A stretch of DNA of 64,000 bases, taken from the NCBI GenBank assembly GCA_021813505.1, contig JAKAKI010000072.1:62001-126000 (forward strand), read 5' to 3'. Under the pieces are notes generated by a model. It was not told the origin of the DNA and did not search any database. It saw nothing but the letters and a program-made list of their open reading frames with translations. The DNA is from a bacterium. GTDB taxonomy: Bacteria > Zixibacteria > MSB-5A5 > WJJR01. Below, piece by piece: positions 48,377 through 57,892 of the stretch (position 1 is the stretch's first letter; each line of letters opens with the position of its first letter). A program made the translations under genes and the position numbers.

Positions 48377-49951
48377 TTAGCCGGATGTCTTAAAGTGGAA
48401 TTCGAGATGATCCGTCTCGTCGTGGTAAACGACTGACTCGATCAGCGAGTGAACCAATCTGACGCGCTCCAGCGGGTAGAGCGCATCCCACAGGTCGTTG
48501 AACTGCGCGAGAGTTTGGGTGAGGTGCTCGCGATTGATCGTCTGAGCGTCGAGCGCGGCCAACTCCTGCTCCACCGTCTGGAGCCGCGCGTTGAGCCTTT
48601 GCACCTCCGCCTGATGTTCCTTGATCCTCTCACTTACCACCTCAGGTAACTCCCCGGTGGGGCTCTCCAGCGCGCTCACGAGGCGTTTGATGGCCTCCTC
48701 CCGTTGCTCGCGCTGACGGAGTAGGCGGGTGCGTTCCGTCTCCAGGAACTCGCGTCCCTGCTTGGTTTGCTCCAACGCCTCGGGGAACACCTGGTCGACA
48801 AGGGCCGGATCCTGGGCCATGCGCCTGATCTCCTTGATGATGGCCGCTTCAACCTCCGGCGCGGAGAGCGTGGGCGTAGGGCAAGCCTCCCGGCCTTGCT
48901 TCTCGGCGGAACTGCACCTTAGGTAGGAGTATCTCCGGTCCCCCTTGCTCGTCCAAGAATACGCCATGGCGGCCCCACAGCGGCCGCATTTCACCAGCCG
49001 ACGGAGGATCGTGCCGTTCTTGTTTCGGGTGACCACATCACCGTAGTTGCGATTGGCAACCAGGAGGGCGCCAACTTCCCGGAATATCTCCTCGTCGACA
49101 ATCGCCTCATGCAAGCCCGGGTAGACTTCATCATGAAGCGTGACCTGCCCGATGTACAGCGGATTGATCAAGAGTCGCTGGAGGTACACCTTCTCAAACC
49201 GGGTTCCGGTGCGCCGGACTCCAGCATTCGTGAACCACGACTTCCGTTTCCAGCCACGGGCGTTCACGTGCTTAGCCACGGCCAACAAGGAGCGATGCTC
49301 GAGGTAGAGATCGAACAATGCCCGCACCATCTCGGCTTCCTCGGGGTTCACGACCAGCCGGTGGTTGAGCCTGTCGATGTCGTAGCCCAAGGGTGGATGA
49401 CCGCCGGTGTAGCGGCCCTTCTTCTTGGCCGCGTGGATCTTCTCCCGGGTGCGCTCGGAACCGATCTCGCGTTCAAACTGAGCGAAGGAGACAAGCACGT
49501 TGATGAGAAGCCGGCCAGCCGATGAGCCGGTATTGATCTGTTGGGTGACCGCGACAAACGAGACCTGCTTCTCCTCGAAGTACTCCATCATTTGCAGGAA
49601 CTGAAGCAGTGAGCGGGACAGTCTGTCGATCTTCACGACAACCACCGCATCAACCATGCCCTGCTCGATATCGGCCAGGAGTCGCTGCAGCGCGGGCCGG
49701 TCCGTGGTCCCGCCGGAGTAGGCTCCGTCCTGATAAGCCTCCGGCAGGGCCACCCACCCGTCGCCCTTCAGGGAGGCGATGTAGGCAGCGCAAGCCTCCC
49801 GTTGGGCGTCCAGCGAGTTGAAGTCGGAGTGCAGATTCTCGTCGGTGCTCTTACGGCAATAGATGGCCGCCCGAGTCTGCTTCGCCGGGGTCGGGGCTTC
49901 CACCCGGGTACCCCGGCGAGGGGTGCGACGCTGGAGGGCGAGCGGGCTCAC
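48377..49951 (-). CDS. Large serine recombinase, element B
   Basis: About 96% identical by eye to 5764-7338 (roughly 20 differences in 524 aa). Confidence 0.95.
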   Translation of the reverse strand: MSPLALQRRTPRRGTRVEAPTPAKQTRAAIYCRKSTDENLHSDFNSLDAQREACAAYIASLKGDGWVALPEAYQDGAYSGGTTDRPALQRLLADIEQGMVDAVVVVKIDRLSRSLLQFLQMMEYFEEKQVSFVAVTQQINTGSSAGRLLINVLVSFAQFEREIGSERTREKIHAAKKKGRYTGGHPPLGYDIDRLNHRLVVNPEEAEMVRALFDLYLEHRSLLAVAKHVNARGWKRKSWFTNAGVRRTGTRFEKVYLQRLLINPLYIGQVTLHDEVYPGLHEAIVDEEIFREVGALLVANRNYGDVVTRNKNGTILRRLVKCGRCGAAMAYSWTSKGDRRYSYLRCSSAEKQGREACPTPTLSAPEVEAAIIKEIRRMAQDPALVDQVFPEALEQTKQGREFLETERTRLLRQREQREEAIKRLVSALESPTGELPEVVSERIKEHQAEVQRLNARLQTVEQELAALDAQTINREHLTQTLAQFNDLWDALYPLERVRLVHSLIESVVYHDETDHLEFHFKTSG

Positions 49952-50922
49952 TGACCAGCCTTCTCCGTCTTGGAGTACTTGCCCATGTGGAAAAATAAGT
50001 AGCCATTCATGGCCGTGGCGCCCGTGATGGCCATCGCCAAAGCCGAGAGCGACCTGTACGGTTTGCCTTGGTACTCGAAGCCGTCTTCGGCCACGCGGAC
50101 CAACAGCTTCTTTCCCTTGTAGACCCGCTCGATAGTAGTGCCGACTTTGGGCAGCCGCGGATCGCGCTGGCGCGTCGTGTGGCTCAAGGTGGCCGTTTCC
50201 TTGCCTTCAGCGGCCGCTTTGCGCTTGGAGCGCCCCTTGCCCTTGCCGCCCGCCTTCTTCCCGCGCTTGCGCTCAAACTTCACGGTGAGAGTGGGCTTCA
50301 GCGCCGGTTCGGGCGAAGCGTCAGTCGCCGCCGCGTCGGCCTGAATCTTCTCGGCGATCTTCTTGACCAGTTGCTTGCGGTTGCGGCTGAGACTGGCTTT
50401 GCCGAAGACAACCTCGTACTCTTCGCGCAATTGCCCGAGGTTCATGCCAGTAAGCGCCGGCAGCCGGTCGGTCGTCGTCGCAGCCGGTTTTGCCGCCTCG
50501 GCCTCAATCTCCGCCTCGGCTTTGGCTTCCAACTGCTCCTGCTGCTTCTGCCGGATCTTGGTGATCATCCGGATCAGGACCGCCCGGTCCCGCTCCAGTG
50601 TCCTGCGCGTGGTGAGAGCATTCAACGTCCGCTGAAGATTCTCGACGGACATGTCTTCGAGGCTCTCGGGCATGGTGGGTGCCCCGACTTCGGTTTTCGC
50701 CTCCGCCGCCTTTCTGCGGGCCTCCCGCTTGTTCTTGATCTCCTGGGTGTGCAGCCCGCGGCGAATCTGCCCGATCAGGACCACCCGGTTCCGGACGATC
50801 GTTTCCTCCCCGAAGACCTCTTTGTACTTGGCCTGCAGTCCGGAGAGGTCCATCGCCTCCAGGTCCTGCGGCTGCTTCGTCCCGCTCGCGGCGGGGCCTA
50901 AGTCCGTTCGACTGATTCTCAT
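49948..50922 (-). CDS. DUF2924-like protein, element B
   Basis: Homologous to 7335-8297 along its length. Confidence 0.85.
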   Translation of the reverse strand: MRISRTDLGPAASGTKQPQDLEAMDLSGLQAKYKEVFGEETIVRNRVVLIGQIRRGLHTQEIKNKREARRKAAEAKTEVGAPTMPESLEDMSVENLQRTLNALTTRRTLERDRAVLIRMITKIRQKQQEQLEAKAEAEIEAEAAKPAATTTDRLPALTGMNLGQLREEYEVVFGKASLSRNRKQLVKKIAEKIQADAAATDASPEPALKPTLTVKFERKRGKKAGGKGKGRSKRKAAAEGKETATLSHTTRQRDPRLPKVGTTIERVYKGKKLLVRVAEDGFEYQGKPYRSLSALAMAITGATAMNGYLFFHMGKYSKTEKAGQ

Positions 50923-51236
50923 CTCAACTCCTTGCTGGGGTTAGCGTTACGGCCACCATCTTGTCCGGCCTCAGGACTCATAACGCTGGTCTTGCGCAAT
51001 GTGATTGCGGTGTCAGAGGCATTTTCTGGACATTCTTCGCTCCCGGCTAAGTGGCCCGTAGTTTGGGGCTTAGTGGTCTGACGAGACAGCAAGCGGAGGT
51101 AGGCGGTGGCGATTGTGGCTGTGACTTCGCCTGACAGCGATGTACTTCGTTCATGTGTGATAGGGCACATGAATTTGGGTTTGAATGGTGCCATTCGTCT
51201 CCGGTCGGTCATGGTGCTGTAGTCGTCACTACTCAT
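50919..51236 (-). CDS. Small hypothetical protein upstream of DUF2924, element B
   Basis: ATGA overlap with DUF2924 start; IATAYLRLLSRQ motif cf. element A ORF. Confidence 0.5.
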   Translation of the reverse strand: MSSDDYSTMTDRRRMAPFKPKFMCPITHERSTSLSGEVTATIATAYLRLLSRQTTKPQTTGHLAGSEECPENASDTAITLRKTSVMSPEAGQDGGRNANPSKELR

Positions 51237-51268
51237 ATCAGGTGCCGCTGCTGTTTCTTCGCAGGCGT

Positions 51269-51298
51269 ATCGTCGGCCCTTTCCCGTCTTCCGACGAT
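51269..51298. promoter_or_regulatory. Perfect 8-bp hairpin/dyad in divergent intergenic region
   Basis: ATCGTCGG-N14-CCGACGAT. Confidence 0.4.
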
Positions 51299-51328
51299 GG
51301 AACCGGTCCGAACGTGAGTGTCCAGTAA

Positions 51329-52867
51329 TTGACCTTGACTCGTATTGGGCGGCTAATTAGACACGGGAGGATGAGATTGACTCCTGGCGGGATTAAGGTG
51401 ACCGAGCGTACCTCTTTGATCCGGCATCGATCATGGACAACCGCTGAGGTCTTGGCGGTCTTGCGAATGGGTCTACTCGAGTTCTCTACCACGGAACGGG
51501 CGAGGGAAGTTTCTCATTGTCGGGAAGCTACTCCGCAGTTGAAGGCACGCATCGAGCGGTTGTCCGGCGTTTCACAGTTTGACAGTTTCCTCACTTGGAC
51601 GGACTCCAACTCGCCACTGTGGCATGACTTCACTTGGCGGGAATGCATGGCACTCCGGTACGCACAGCCGGACGCAAAGGCGGTCGAATTGTTGCCCAAG
51701 GAGTGGCTGAAACGCCTGGAGTCAGCTGCAGAAAAAACTCCGTGCCGGGGCGGCAAAACGAAGCTCAAGGACGCGGCTCTTCTGAGGCTCGTGCGAGCGA
51801 CTGTCAGCGGCATCGATTTCTCGATGGGGCGACCCGTGTTGGCCACGGAGTACCTCCGCGCGCGACGAGCTGGTGAGAGCGAAGTGCGGAAGTTAAGCGA
51901 GTGTTCGATTTGGCAAACGGCGGTTTTCCGGAAAGCCCGTGATCTCGTGATTGCGGACCAGTCGTCTCCTGAGGCGACCTATTACCGCGCGAATTTTCTG
52001 CATTACCTTCACATCCCGCGTCACCACCCGGACGAAATCACCGGGCAACTGCTGTACTGGCTCATGCTGTACCAGGACATCTTCAACGCGCCACCCCGCG
52101 AACGTGTGCCCAATCCCCTGAGGTCACGCTGGCCACCTATCTTGGATCTTGAAGGAGAACTCTGCGACGCGGATTTTCGGGCAATTCAAGCTGCTTACCT
52201 GGCGCAACTCCGTTTTCCCCCCGAGTTTTTCCGCACACTGATTGAGATTTACGTGCAAGACCGATTCGCCTGGCTGAGCCGGGAACGGGAGCCGGCTCGT
52301 CACACCGTTTTTTGGGTGGCCTGGCTGTTGAGTGAAATATGGCCAGACACGTGCCGCGAGTACTTCGAATGGGTGGATCTGTTCCGCCGCAACACGCTCG
52401 GGCGGGCGCGAGAGTTGTTCAGCGAGGGCTGTTCGCCAGCGACGCGTCACGCTGCCATCAGACCGTTTCAGGACGCTGTGCTGGGCGACGTGCTTCTGAA
52501 CTGTATGCTGCACTATGAGGCCCTTGACGGCAGGAGGTACATAGATCCTCCCGAACTGCGTCGGGGTCCACGGCCGCGGGGCGATAGGGCAAAGACAATC
52601 GAATGGGCGGTCCGCGCCTTTCGGCATTTCCATCCCCACGGTGGACCGCGTCCGGTGCGCGCTGTCCTGCACGCGGGCAGAGATCTGAGTCCTGCGTTAG
52701 GGAGGGTCGTTGACGCGATTGAGGGGCGGGGCGTATTCGACTTTTTGGCGCCCCTGTTGAGTGCCCTTTTCAAATCGCGACCGCCTCTGAGTCCTCAGGC
52801 TCTGAAGAGCACGTACCACAAGCATCTCCGTAGCGGCCATCGCTCTGGACGAGTTTCTGCCTCGTAG
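51329..52867 (+). CDS. Hypothetical element-B protein (~500 aa), start uncertain
   Basis: Long ORF, no recognised domain; occupies the position before the replication genes. Confidence 0.6.
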   Translation: MTLTRIGRLIRHGRMRLTPGGIKVTERTSLIRHRSWTTAEVLAVLRMGLLEFSTTERAREVSHCREATPQLKARIERLSGVSQFDSFLTWTDSNSPLWHDFTWRECMALRYAQPDAKAVELLPKEWLKRLESAAEKTPCRGGKTKLKDAALLRLVRATVSGIDFSMGRPVLATEYLRARRAGESEVRKLSECSIWQTAVFRKARDLVIADQSSPEATYYRANFLHYLHIPRHHPDEITGQLLYWLMLYQDIFNAPPRERVPNPLRSRWPPILDLEGELCDADFRAIQAAYLAQLRFPPEFFRTLIEIYVQDRFAWLSREREPARHTVFWVAWLLSEIWPDTCREYFEWVDLFRRNTLGRARELFSEGCSPATRHAAIRPFQDAVLGDVLLNCMLHYEALDGRRYIDPPELRRGPRPRGDRAKTIEWAVRAFRHFHPHGGPRPVRAVLHAGRDLSPALGRVVDAIEGRGVFDFLAPLLSALFKSRPPLSPQALKSTYHKHLRSGHRSGRVSAS

Positions 52868-53058
52868 CCCGATCGACGCTCGCGTGTTCAGTTTCCGGGC
52901 TTGGCCGCCCTAATCAGGATATCCGGACACTCAGGGACATCTGATACAAGTCGTAGATCTGGCAGTTATGGATCTGACTCGAGGAAACTGCCGGTCAGCG
53001 TTGCCCCCCGACACGGTGGCTGTAGCCTCCAGGGCTTGGGCGCGTCTGGAGGGTGGCA

Positions 53059-53731
53059 GTTGACGCGCTCACTCTTCAGGGACAGCCGCCGACCCTATTT
53101 CTGGGCGGAGCGGAAATTGCTGCACATGGGGTTTGGGCCGACGGAGATCGCGGTCTATTGCGTCTTGGCAGACTGTGTCAATAGTGCGGGCCATTGCTGG
53201 CCTACCTATCAGACAGTCGCGGGGAGGTTGGGGATCTGTCGCCGGACGGCGATGCGGGCGGTGCAGCGGCTCTGTGTGGGCCATGCGATCAGGAAGAGCC
53301 GTGTGATCGATCCGAAACGGGGCAATCAGGCCAACCTTTACGAGTTATTCGATCTGTCGGGATCTGGGGCGGAGGTTTGCCAGACCAGCCCCCCTGGTGA
53401 CAGCCCAGACACTACCCTGGTGACACCGGTGTCACCACCCTGGTGCCAAAAAGTACCCACGAACAAGGAACCAGTGAACAAGGATAAAGAATGCAATCCC
53501 GATTTGGTTTCTGCGGAAGCGGTTGGTTCAAGAAGCGAAGGGGTGGCTCTCAACGACGCCGAGTTGCGCCGCCAGATGCGAGCGGGGAACTCGCTTGGTC
53601 GCAAGATCTTTCAAGAGTTGGTCGGCCCGTTTCCGCCGGATGGTCAAACCCGCCGCCTGATTTACGACGGCCTTGCAAAGGATGAGAACGATGCCCGGGA
53701 CATCATCGCCGCCTGTACTGAACGCGCCTGA
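53059..53731 (+). CDS. Winged-helix replication initiator-like protein, element B (start uncertain)
   Basis: FGPTEIAVYCVLADCVNSAGHCWPTYQTVAGRLGICRRTAMRAVQRLCVGHAIRKSR; followed by DnaB-like gene. Confidence 0.6.
53392..53447. repeat. Iteron-like repeats with exact 23-bp period in the element-B initiator gene
   Basis: CCCTGGTG at 53392, 53415 and 53438; middle unit contains an 18-bp perfect palindrome GGTGACACCGGTGTCACC (53419-53436). Confidence 0.7.
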
Positions 53732-55022
53732 CGCCGAACGATCGGTGTTGGGGATGATCCTGCTGGATCCGTCCTGTCTGTATGAGGTGGCCGACAGACT
53801 CACCGAGGCCAGCTTCTCAACCCCCGGCTACCGGGCGGTCTGGCGAGCGGTCGCCTCCCTGTTACGGGAACAGACCAGGATCAGTCTTGAGACGGTATTC
53901 GAGCGCATCCAGATCCACCGCGATGATAACCGCGTCACGCCTGCCGATCTGATCGACATCATCTCCGATGTTTACAGCGCCGCCCATCTCGGCGCCCACA
54001 GCGCCCTTTTGCTGCGCTACCAACAACGGCGGATGCTGCGTGATCTTCACAGACGCATCGACGAGGGTTTGCAGACAAATCCCGAAGAACTGCTGGATCA
54101 AGTTGAGATAGCACTGGCGGACATTCGCGCAGTTGGCACTCAGGAAACAGACGGCATTGAACAACAGGTGCAGGCGACCATAGCCGCCGACATCGCCGTT
54201 TCCGAAGGCAAGATCCCCGCCTATCGGTGGCCGATCCGTGAGCTAACCCGGGCCACCAAGGGCATCCAGCCGGGCAGGTTCTATCTCATCATTGCCCTTT
54301 ACAAGACGGGCAAGTCCAAGCTGGTGGCAACGACGCTGACAGATCTCGTTGTCAACCAGCAGGTTCCCTGCCTGTTCTTCAGCATGGAGATGCGGCCCCG
54401 GCAAGTGCTCCATTGGATGGCGGGGCAGGCTCTGCGCATCGACACTCTCCAGTACGACACACCCGACTTGTCCCGCAAGGATATGCAGGCCACCCACGAC
54501 TGGCTGGTGCGGGAGATTGCTTCGAAGAAACTGCTCTTCATCAACGACCGCTCGCGCCATACACCCGAATCCATCTGTGGAGAGATGAGGCGCTCGAAGC
54601 TCCGCTACGGCATCAAGGTCGCGTTCATCGACTTCCTCCAGAAGATTGATTGGGGACAGAAGGACATTGTCACGGAAATTGAGAAAGGCGTCAACCTCAT
54701 TGCTGCCACCGGTCGAGACTTGGGAGTCGCCATCATCGGCCTGTCGCAGGCGCCCAAGGCCGCGGAATTCAAGGGTCCGAAGCAGAACCTGACTTTGGCC
54801 GATGTGAAGTCCTCGGGGGCATTGGCCGAGGCCGCGGATTGCGCCATTGCCATTACCGATCCGGACCGCCATAAAGAAACCGAAGATGGGATCAAGAAAC
54901 TGCGGTTCCTCGTTGAGGGCCGCGACATCCGCAGCCGGATCCTGGAGATCCGGGCCGATTTGCGCTACGGGTTCTTCAACTGCATCACCCCTGAGGCACC
55001 AACCGCGGTTCGGCAGCCATAG
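53691..55022 (+). CDS. DnaB-like helicase, element B
   Basis: NAPDAERSVLGMILLDPSCLYEVADRL; YLIIALYKTGKSKLVATTL; VAFIDFLQKIDW; VAIIGLSQAPKA. Confidence 0.85.
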   Translation: MPGTSSPPVLNAPDAERSVLGMILLDPSCLYEVADRLTEASFSTPGYRAVWRAVASLLREQTRISLETVFERIQIHRDDNRVTPADLIDIISDVYSAAHLGAHSALLLRYQQRRMLRDLHRRIDEGLQTNPEELLDQVEIALADIRAVGTQETDGIEQQVQATIAADIAVSEGKIPAYRWPIRELTRATKGIQPGRFYLIIALYKTGKSKLVATTLTDLVVNQQVPCLFFSMEMRPRQVLHWMAGQALRIDTLQYDTPDLSRKDMQATHDWLVREIASKKLLFINDRSRHTPESICGEMRRSKLRYGIKVAFIDFLQKIDWGQKDIVTEIEKGVNLIAATGRDLGVAIIGLSQAPKAAEFKGPKQNLTLADVKSSGALAEAADCAIAITDPDRHKETEDGIKKLRFLVEGRDIRSRILEIRADLRYGFFNCITPEAPTAVRQP

Positions 55023-55062
55023 CCGACGCTGCTGTCGAGGAAATCCGCTCATGGGAGGAAAT

Positions 55063-56313
55063 ATGTTAGCGATCGAACAGGTTCCTATCAACCTACTCAA
55101 CCCAAACGCAGCCAATCCCCGGCTGAACGATGCCGCCGTCGACGCGGTTGCCCGCTCGATCCAGGCCTATGGTTTCAACAACCCCATCATCTGCGACGAG
55201 AGTCTCAACATCGCGGCTGGCCACACGCGGATGAAGGCGGCCAAGAAGCTCGGAATGGAGAGGGTGCCCGTCATTCGCGTCCCGGGCCTGGTCGGATCCA
55301 AGTTCACCGGCTTTGCGATCGCCGACAACAAGACAGCCGAGATCGCCGAGTGGGACAAGGACCTCCTGGCCCAGCTCGTTTCGGAATTGAACCTCGAGGT
55401 GGACTTTGACCTCGGCTCTCTCGGTTTCGACGACAAGGAGCTAACGGATATCCTTGATTGGAACGTCGAGGACGAGACCGACAAGGAAGACGACGCGCCG
55501 CCACTCCCCGAGACGCCAGTCACTCAACCTGGTGATCTGTACAACCTCGGGGATCACCGGTTGCTGTGTGGTGACGCCACCTGCTCTGAGGATGTGCGTC
55601 GACTCGTTGAGGGTGAGAAGATCGACTGCGTCCTCACGGATCCACCCTACGGTGTCTCGTTTGAAGGGCGTGGCGAGCGCAGCAAGCAATTCGGACCGAT
55701 CCGCAATGACGATCTGACACCGGAGGCCTTGGAGACATTCTTGCGACGAGCCCTGAGCAACGCGGCGTCCGTGTGCCGGTCCGGGGCGACGGCGTATGTC
55801 TTCCACGCCTTGGGAATTGCCGGCGTGCGCATAGCGTTCGAGAAAGCATTCTTGGCATCGGGGTTCCATTTGTCGGCGACCCTGATTTGGCGGAAACCGT
55901 CCTCGACGCTTGGTTGGGGCGACTATCGCCACGCGGCCGAGCCCATGCTGTACGGCTGGATCGGCGAGGGGCACCGCCGCATCAAGGACCGCACCCAGTC
56001 GACTGTTTGGGAGATTGCGCGTGATGCCAACCTACTCCACCTAACGCAAAAACCAACCTGCCTCATCTCGCGGGCCCTGCGCAATTCCACGATCCGGGGC
56101 GAGCGCGTTCTCGACCTCTTTGTGGGCTCGGGCACGACGATGATTGCCTGCGAGCAACTCGGCCGAATCTGCTGTGCCATGGAGATCGAACCGAAATACT
56201 GTGACGTCGTGGTCACCAGGTGGGAGCAGTACACCGGGAAGAAGGCACAGCGCCTTCCGTCTGCCGTTGCTCCCGTCCCTGAGGAGGTGACGGAAGACCA
56301 TGCCCCAGCGTGA
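55063..56313 (+). CDS. ParB-like domain fused to DNA methyltransferase
   Basis: N-term NPRLNDAAVDAVARSIQAYGFNNPIICDESLNIAAGHTRMKAAKKLGMERVPVI; C-term KIDCVLTDPPYGVSFEG...RVLDLFVGSGTTMIACEQLGR; GGGAGG before ATG. Confidence 0.93.
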   Translation: MLAIEQVPINLLNPNAANPRLNDAAVDAVARSIQAYGFNNPIICDESLNIAAGHTRMKAAKKLGMERVPVIRVPGLVGSKFTGFAIADNKTAEIAEWDKDLLAQLVSELNLEVDFDLGSLGFDDKELTDILDWNVEDETDKEDDAPPLPETPVTQPGDLYNLGDHRLLCGDATCSEDVRRLVEGEKIDCVLTDPPYGVSFEGRGERSKQFGPIRNDDLTPEALETFLRRALSNAASVCRSGATAYVFHALGIAGVRIAFEKAFLASGFHLSATLIWRKPSSTLGWGDYRHAAEPMLYGWIGEGHRRIKDRTQSTVWEIARDANLLHLTQKPTCLISRALRNSTIRGERVLDLFVGSGTTMIACEQLGRICCAMEIEPKYCDVVVTRWEQYTGKKAQRLPSAVAPVPEEVTEDHAPA

Positions 56314-56812
56314 CGATCAAGCCGTTGAGAAAGATCACGTACGGAAAGCATTCGAGATTTACGCTTCTCAAGGAAACGGCCGGTCCTACGAAAAGGTCGC
56401 CGCAGTACTCAACGTCTCGGTGGCCAGCGTCAAGCTATGGGGCAGGACCTACGGGTGGCGGCGCCGGGTACAGGAACGCGAACTGGAGACTGCTCGCCAG
56501 ATCGCCGATCGTACTCTCCAAACCGCCATGACCGACCAGGAGCGGTATCACAAGATCGTCCGCATGGCGGTCACCAAGCTGGCCAAGGCCATTGCCGAGG
56601 ACCGGGTCAAGCTCCAAGCGGCCGATTTGGACCGTCTCATCCGGCTGGAGGACTACCTCAATCACTCGCGTGAGGGCGGGCTCATCAACGGGGTGCCGAC
56701 CGCCGAGAAGTTCTTGGATGTCTTCGAGCACCTTTGCACGGCCGACCAGGACGCGATCATTCGCCGCCTTCAAGAGTTGGACGAAGACGGAACGGCCCCC
56801 GGGAACGGATAG
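56300..56812 (+). CDS. TerS-like / HTH small terminase-type protein, element B
   Basis: AFEIYASQGNGRSYEKVAAVLNVSVASVKLWGRTYGWRRRVQERELETARQIADRTLQ; homologous to 10009-10524; no TerL follows. Confidence 0.7.
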   Translation: MPQRDDQAVEKDHVRKAFEIYASQGNGRSYEKVAAVLNVSVASVKLWGRTYGWRRRVQERELETARQIADRTLQTAMTDQERYHKIVRMAVTKLAKAIAEDRVKLQAADLDRLIRLEDYLNHSREGGLINGVPTAEKFLDVFEHLCTADQDAIIRRLQELDEDGTAPGNG

Positions 56813-56828
56813 ACCGAAAGCCGGCAAA

Positions 56829-57031
56829 AGTATACCAAAATAGACCAAGACTATACCGAAAGTAGCCCCGAATTATACTTTCATTATACCATGGTATAGT
56901 CCTGCCCTCTTCCCCCTAACTGGCGGTGGCTCAAATTCTTACGGACAAAATCCTCGTCCCGAAAGGGCGAAAATTATACCAAAAGGCCAGAAATCCCCAA
57001 AACAGCCCGAAAAAGTATAATTTGGTATAGT
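56829..57031. repeat. Cluster of TATACC/GGTATA repeats (element B terminal region)
   Basis: About eight copies of TATAC[C]/[G]GTATA in ~200 bp including perfect palindrome TATACCATGGTATA (56885-56898). Confidence 0.8.
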
Positions 57032-57077
57032 CCGGGCGCCAAAAGCGGCAAAACGGCCCCAAACGGTCTAATTTGGG

Positions 57078-57113
57078 CTAAGCCGTTGTGCCACATCGGA
57101 TAACAGGCATTAT
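57078..57113 (+). other. 36-bp sequence shared with element A (candidate recombination/att core)
   Basis: CTAAGCCGTTGTGCCACATCGGATAACAGGCATTAT. Confidence 0.8.
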
Positions 57114-57379
57114 ATGATATAGTTAATTGTACACTATTTGATCGTATTCAACCTCCCTTTGGGTCTGCTGGACCTTCTCCCAAGATGTCATCTAAGCGAA
57201 GCCTTGTCCTCTGGTTAGGTTAGGACAGCGAGATGTTGACGAGCTGGGAGACCACGGCCGTCGGATGGTGCCACTGGATTGTGTCCTCTCGTGAGGGTTG
57301 AAATTGGCTTCGCCTTAGAGTAACTTCCCCAAACCAGCGCACCTTCATGCGCTTATTGTTCGTCCTTCGATGAGGAGTA

Positions 57380-57892
57380 ATGATGCCAACACCGGTTTCT
57401 CTAAGCGATCAACTCGCCGACGCAGAACGCAATCTCGATAGATTGCTCGAGTGGGTAAGTCGGTACGACAGCAAGTCCATGGTTCTGATTGGGGTGGAGA
57501 CAGGGATGGTCGGCGTCATGGCCTCCTTCGCCAGGCCGATCTCGGCGTGGACATGCGCAATGATCTGGACGGTCTCCATAGCACTGGGTGCACTCCTTGC
57601 AGGCATCGCCCTCCTGTACATCGGGGGTATCCCCCGAACCAGGAGCCGAAATGCATCCTTGTATTACTTTGGTTCGATCGCCGCACGCGAATTTCGCGAC
57701 TTCGAACGGTCGTTTGTCAGTCAAAGCGCGGAGGAACGCCTCGGGGATCTTCTGTCTCAGTGTCATCGGAATTCGGCAATACTGAATCGGAAATTCAACT
57801 GCCTCAAGTGGTCAAATCGCTTGTTGCTGGCGGCAGCCATACCTTGGGCTATCAGCGTTTACTTGTTCAGATCGGCACCGGCACTTCCATGA
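57380..57892 (+). CDS. pycTM: Pycsar effector, transmembrane type (PycTM-like)
   Basis: LADAERNLDRLLEWVSRYDSKSMVLIGVETGMVGVMAS...YYFGSIAAREFRDFERSFVSQSAEERLGDLLSQCHRNSAILNRKFNCLKWSNRLLLAAAIPWAISVYLF: two TM pairs and the Pycsar-effector pattern; GGAG RBS. Confidence 0.88.
   Translation: MMPTPVSLSDQLADAERNLDRLLEWVSRYDSKSMVLIGVETGMVGVMASFARPISAWTCAMIWTVSIALGALLAGIALLYIGGIPRTRSRNASLYYFGSIAAREFRDFERSFVSQSAEERLGDLLSQCHRNSAILNRKFNCLKWSNRLLLAAAIPWAISVYLFRSAPALP

Noticed and set aside
50068-50901. 277-aa plus-strand ORF antisense to DUF2924
   Set aside because: Shadow ORF of a conserved gene present in both elements.
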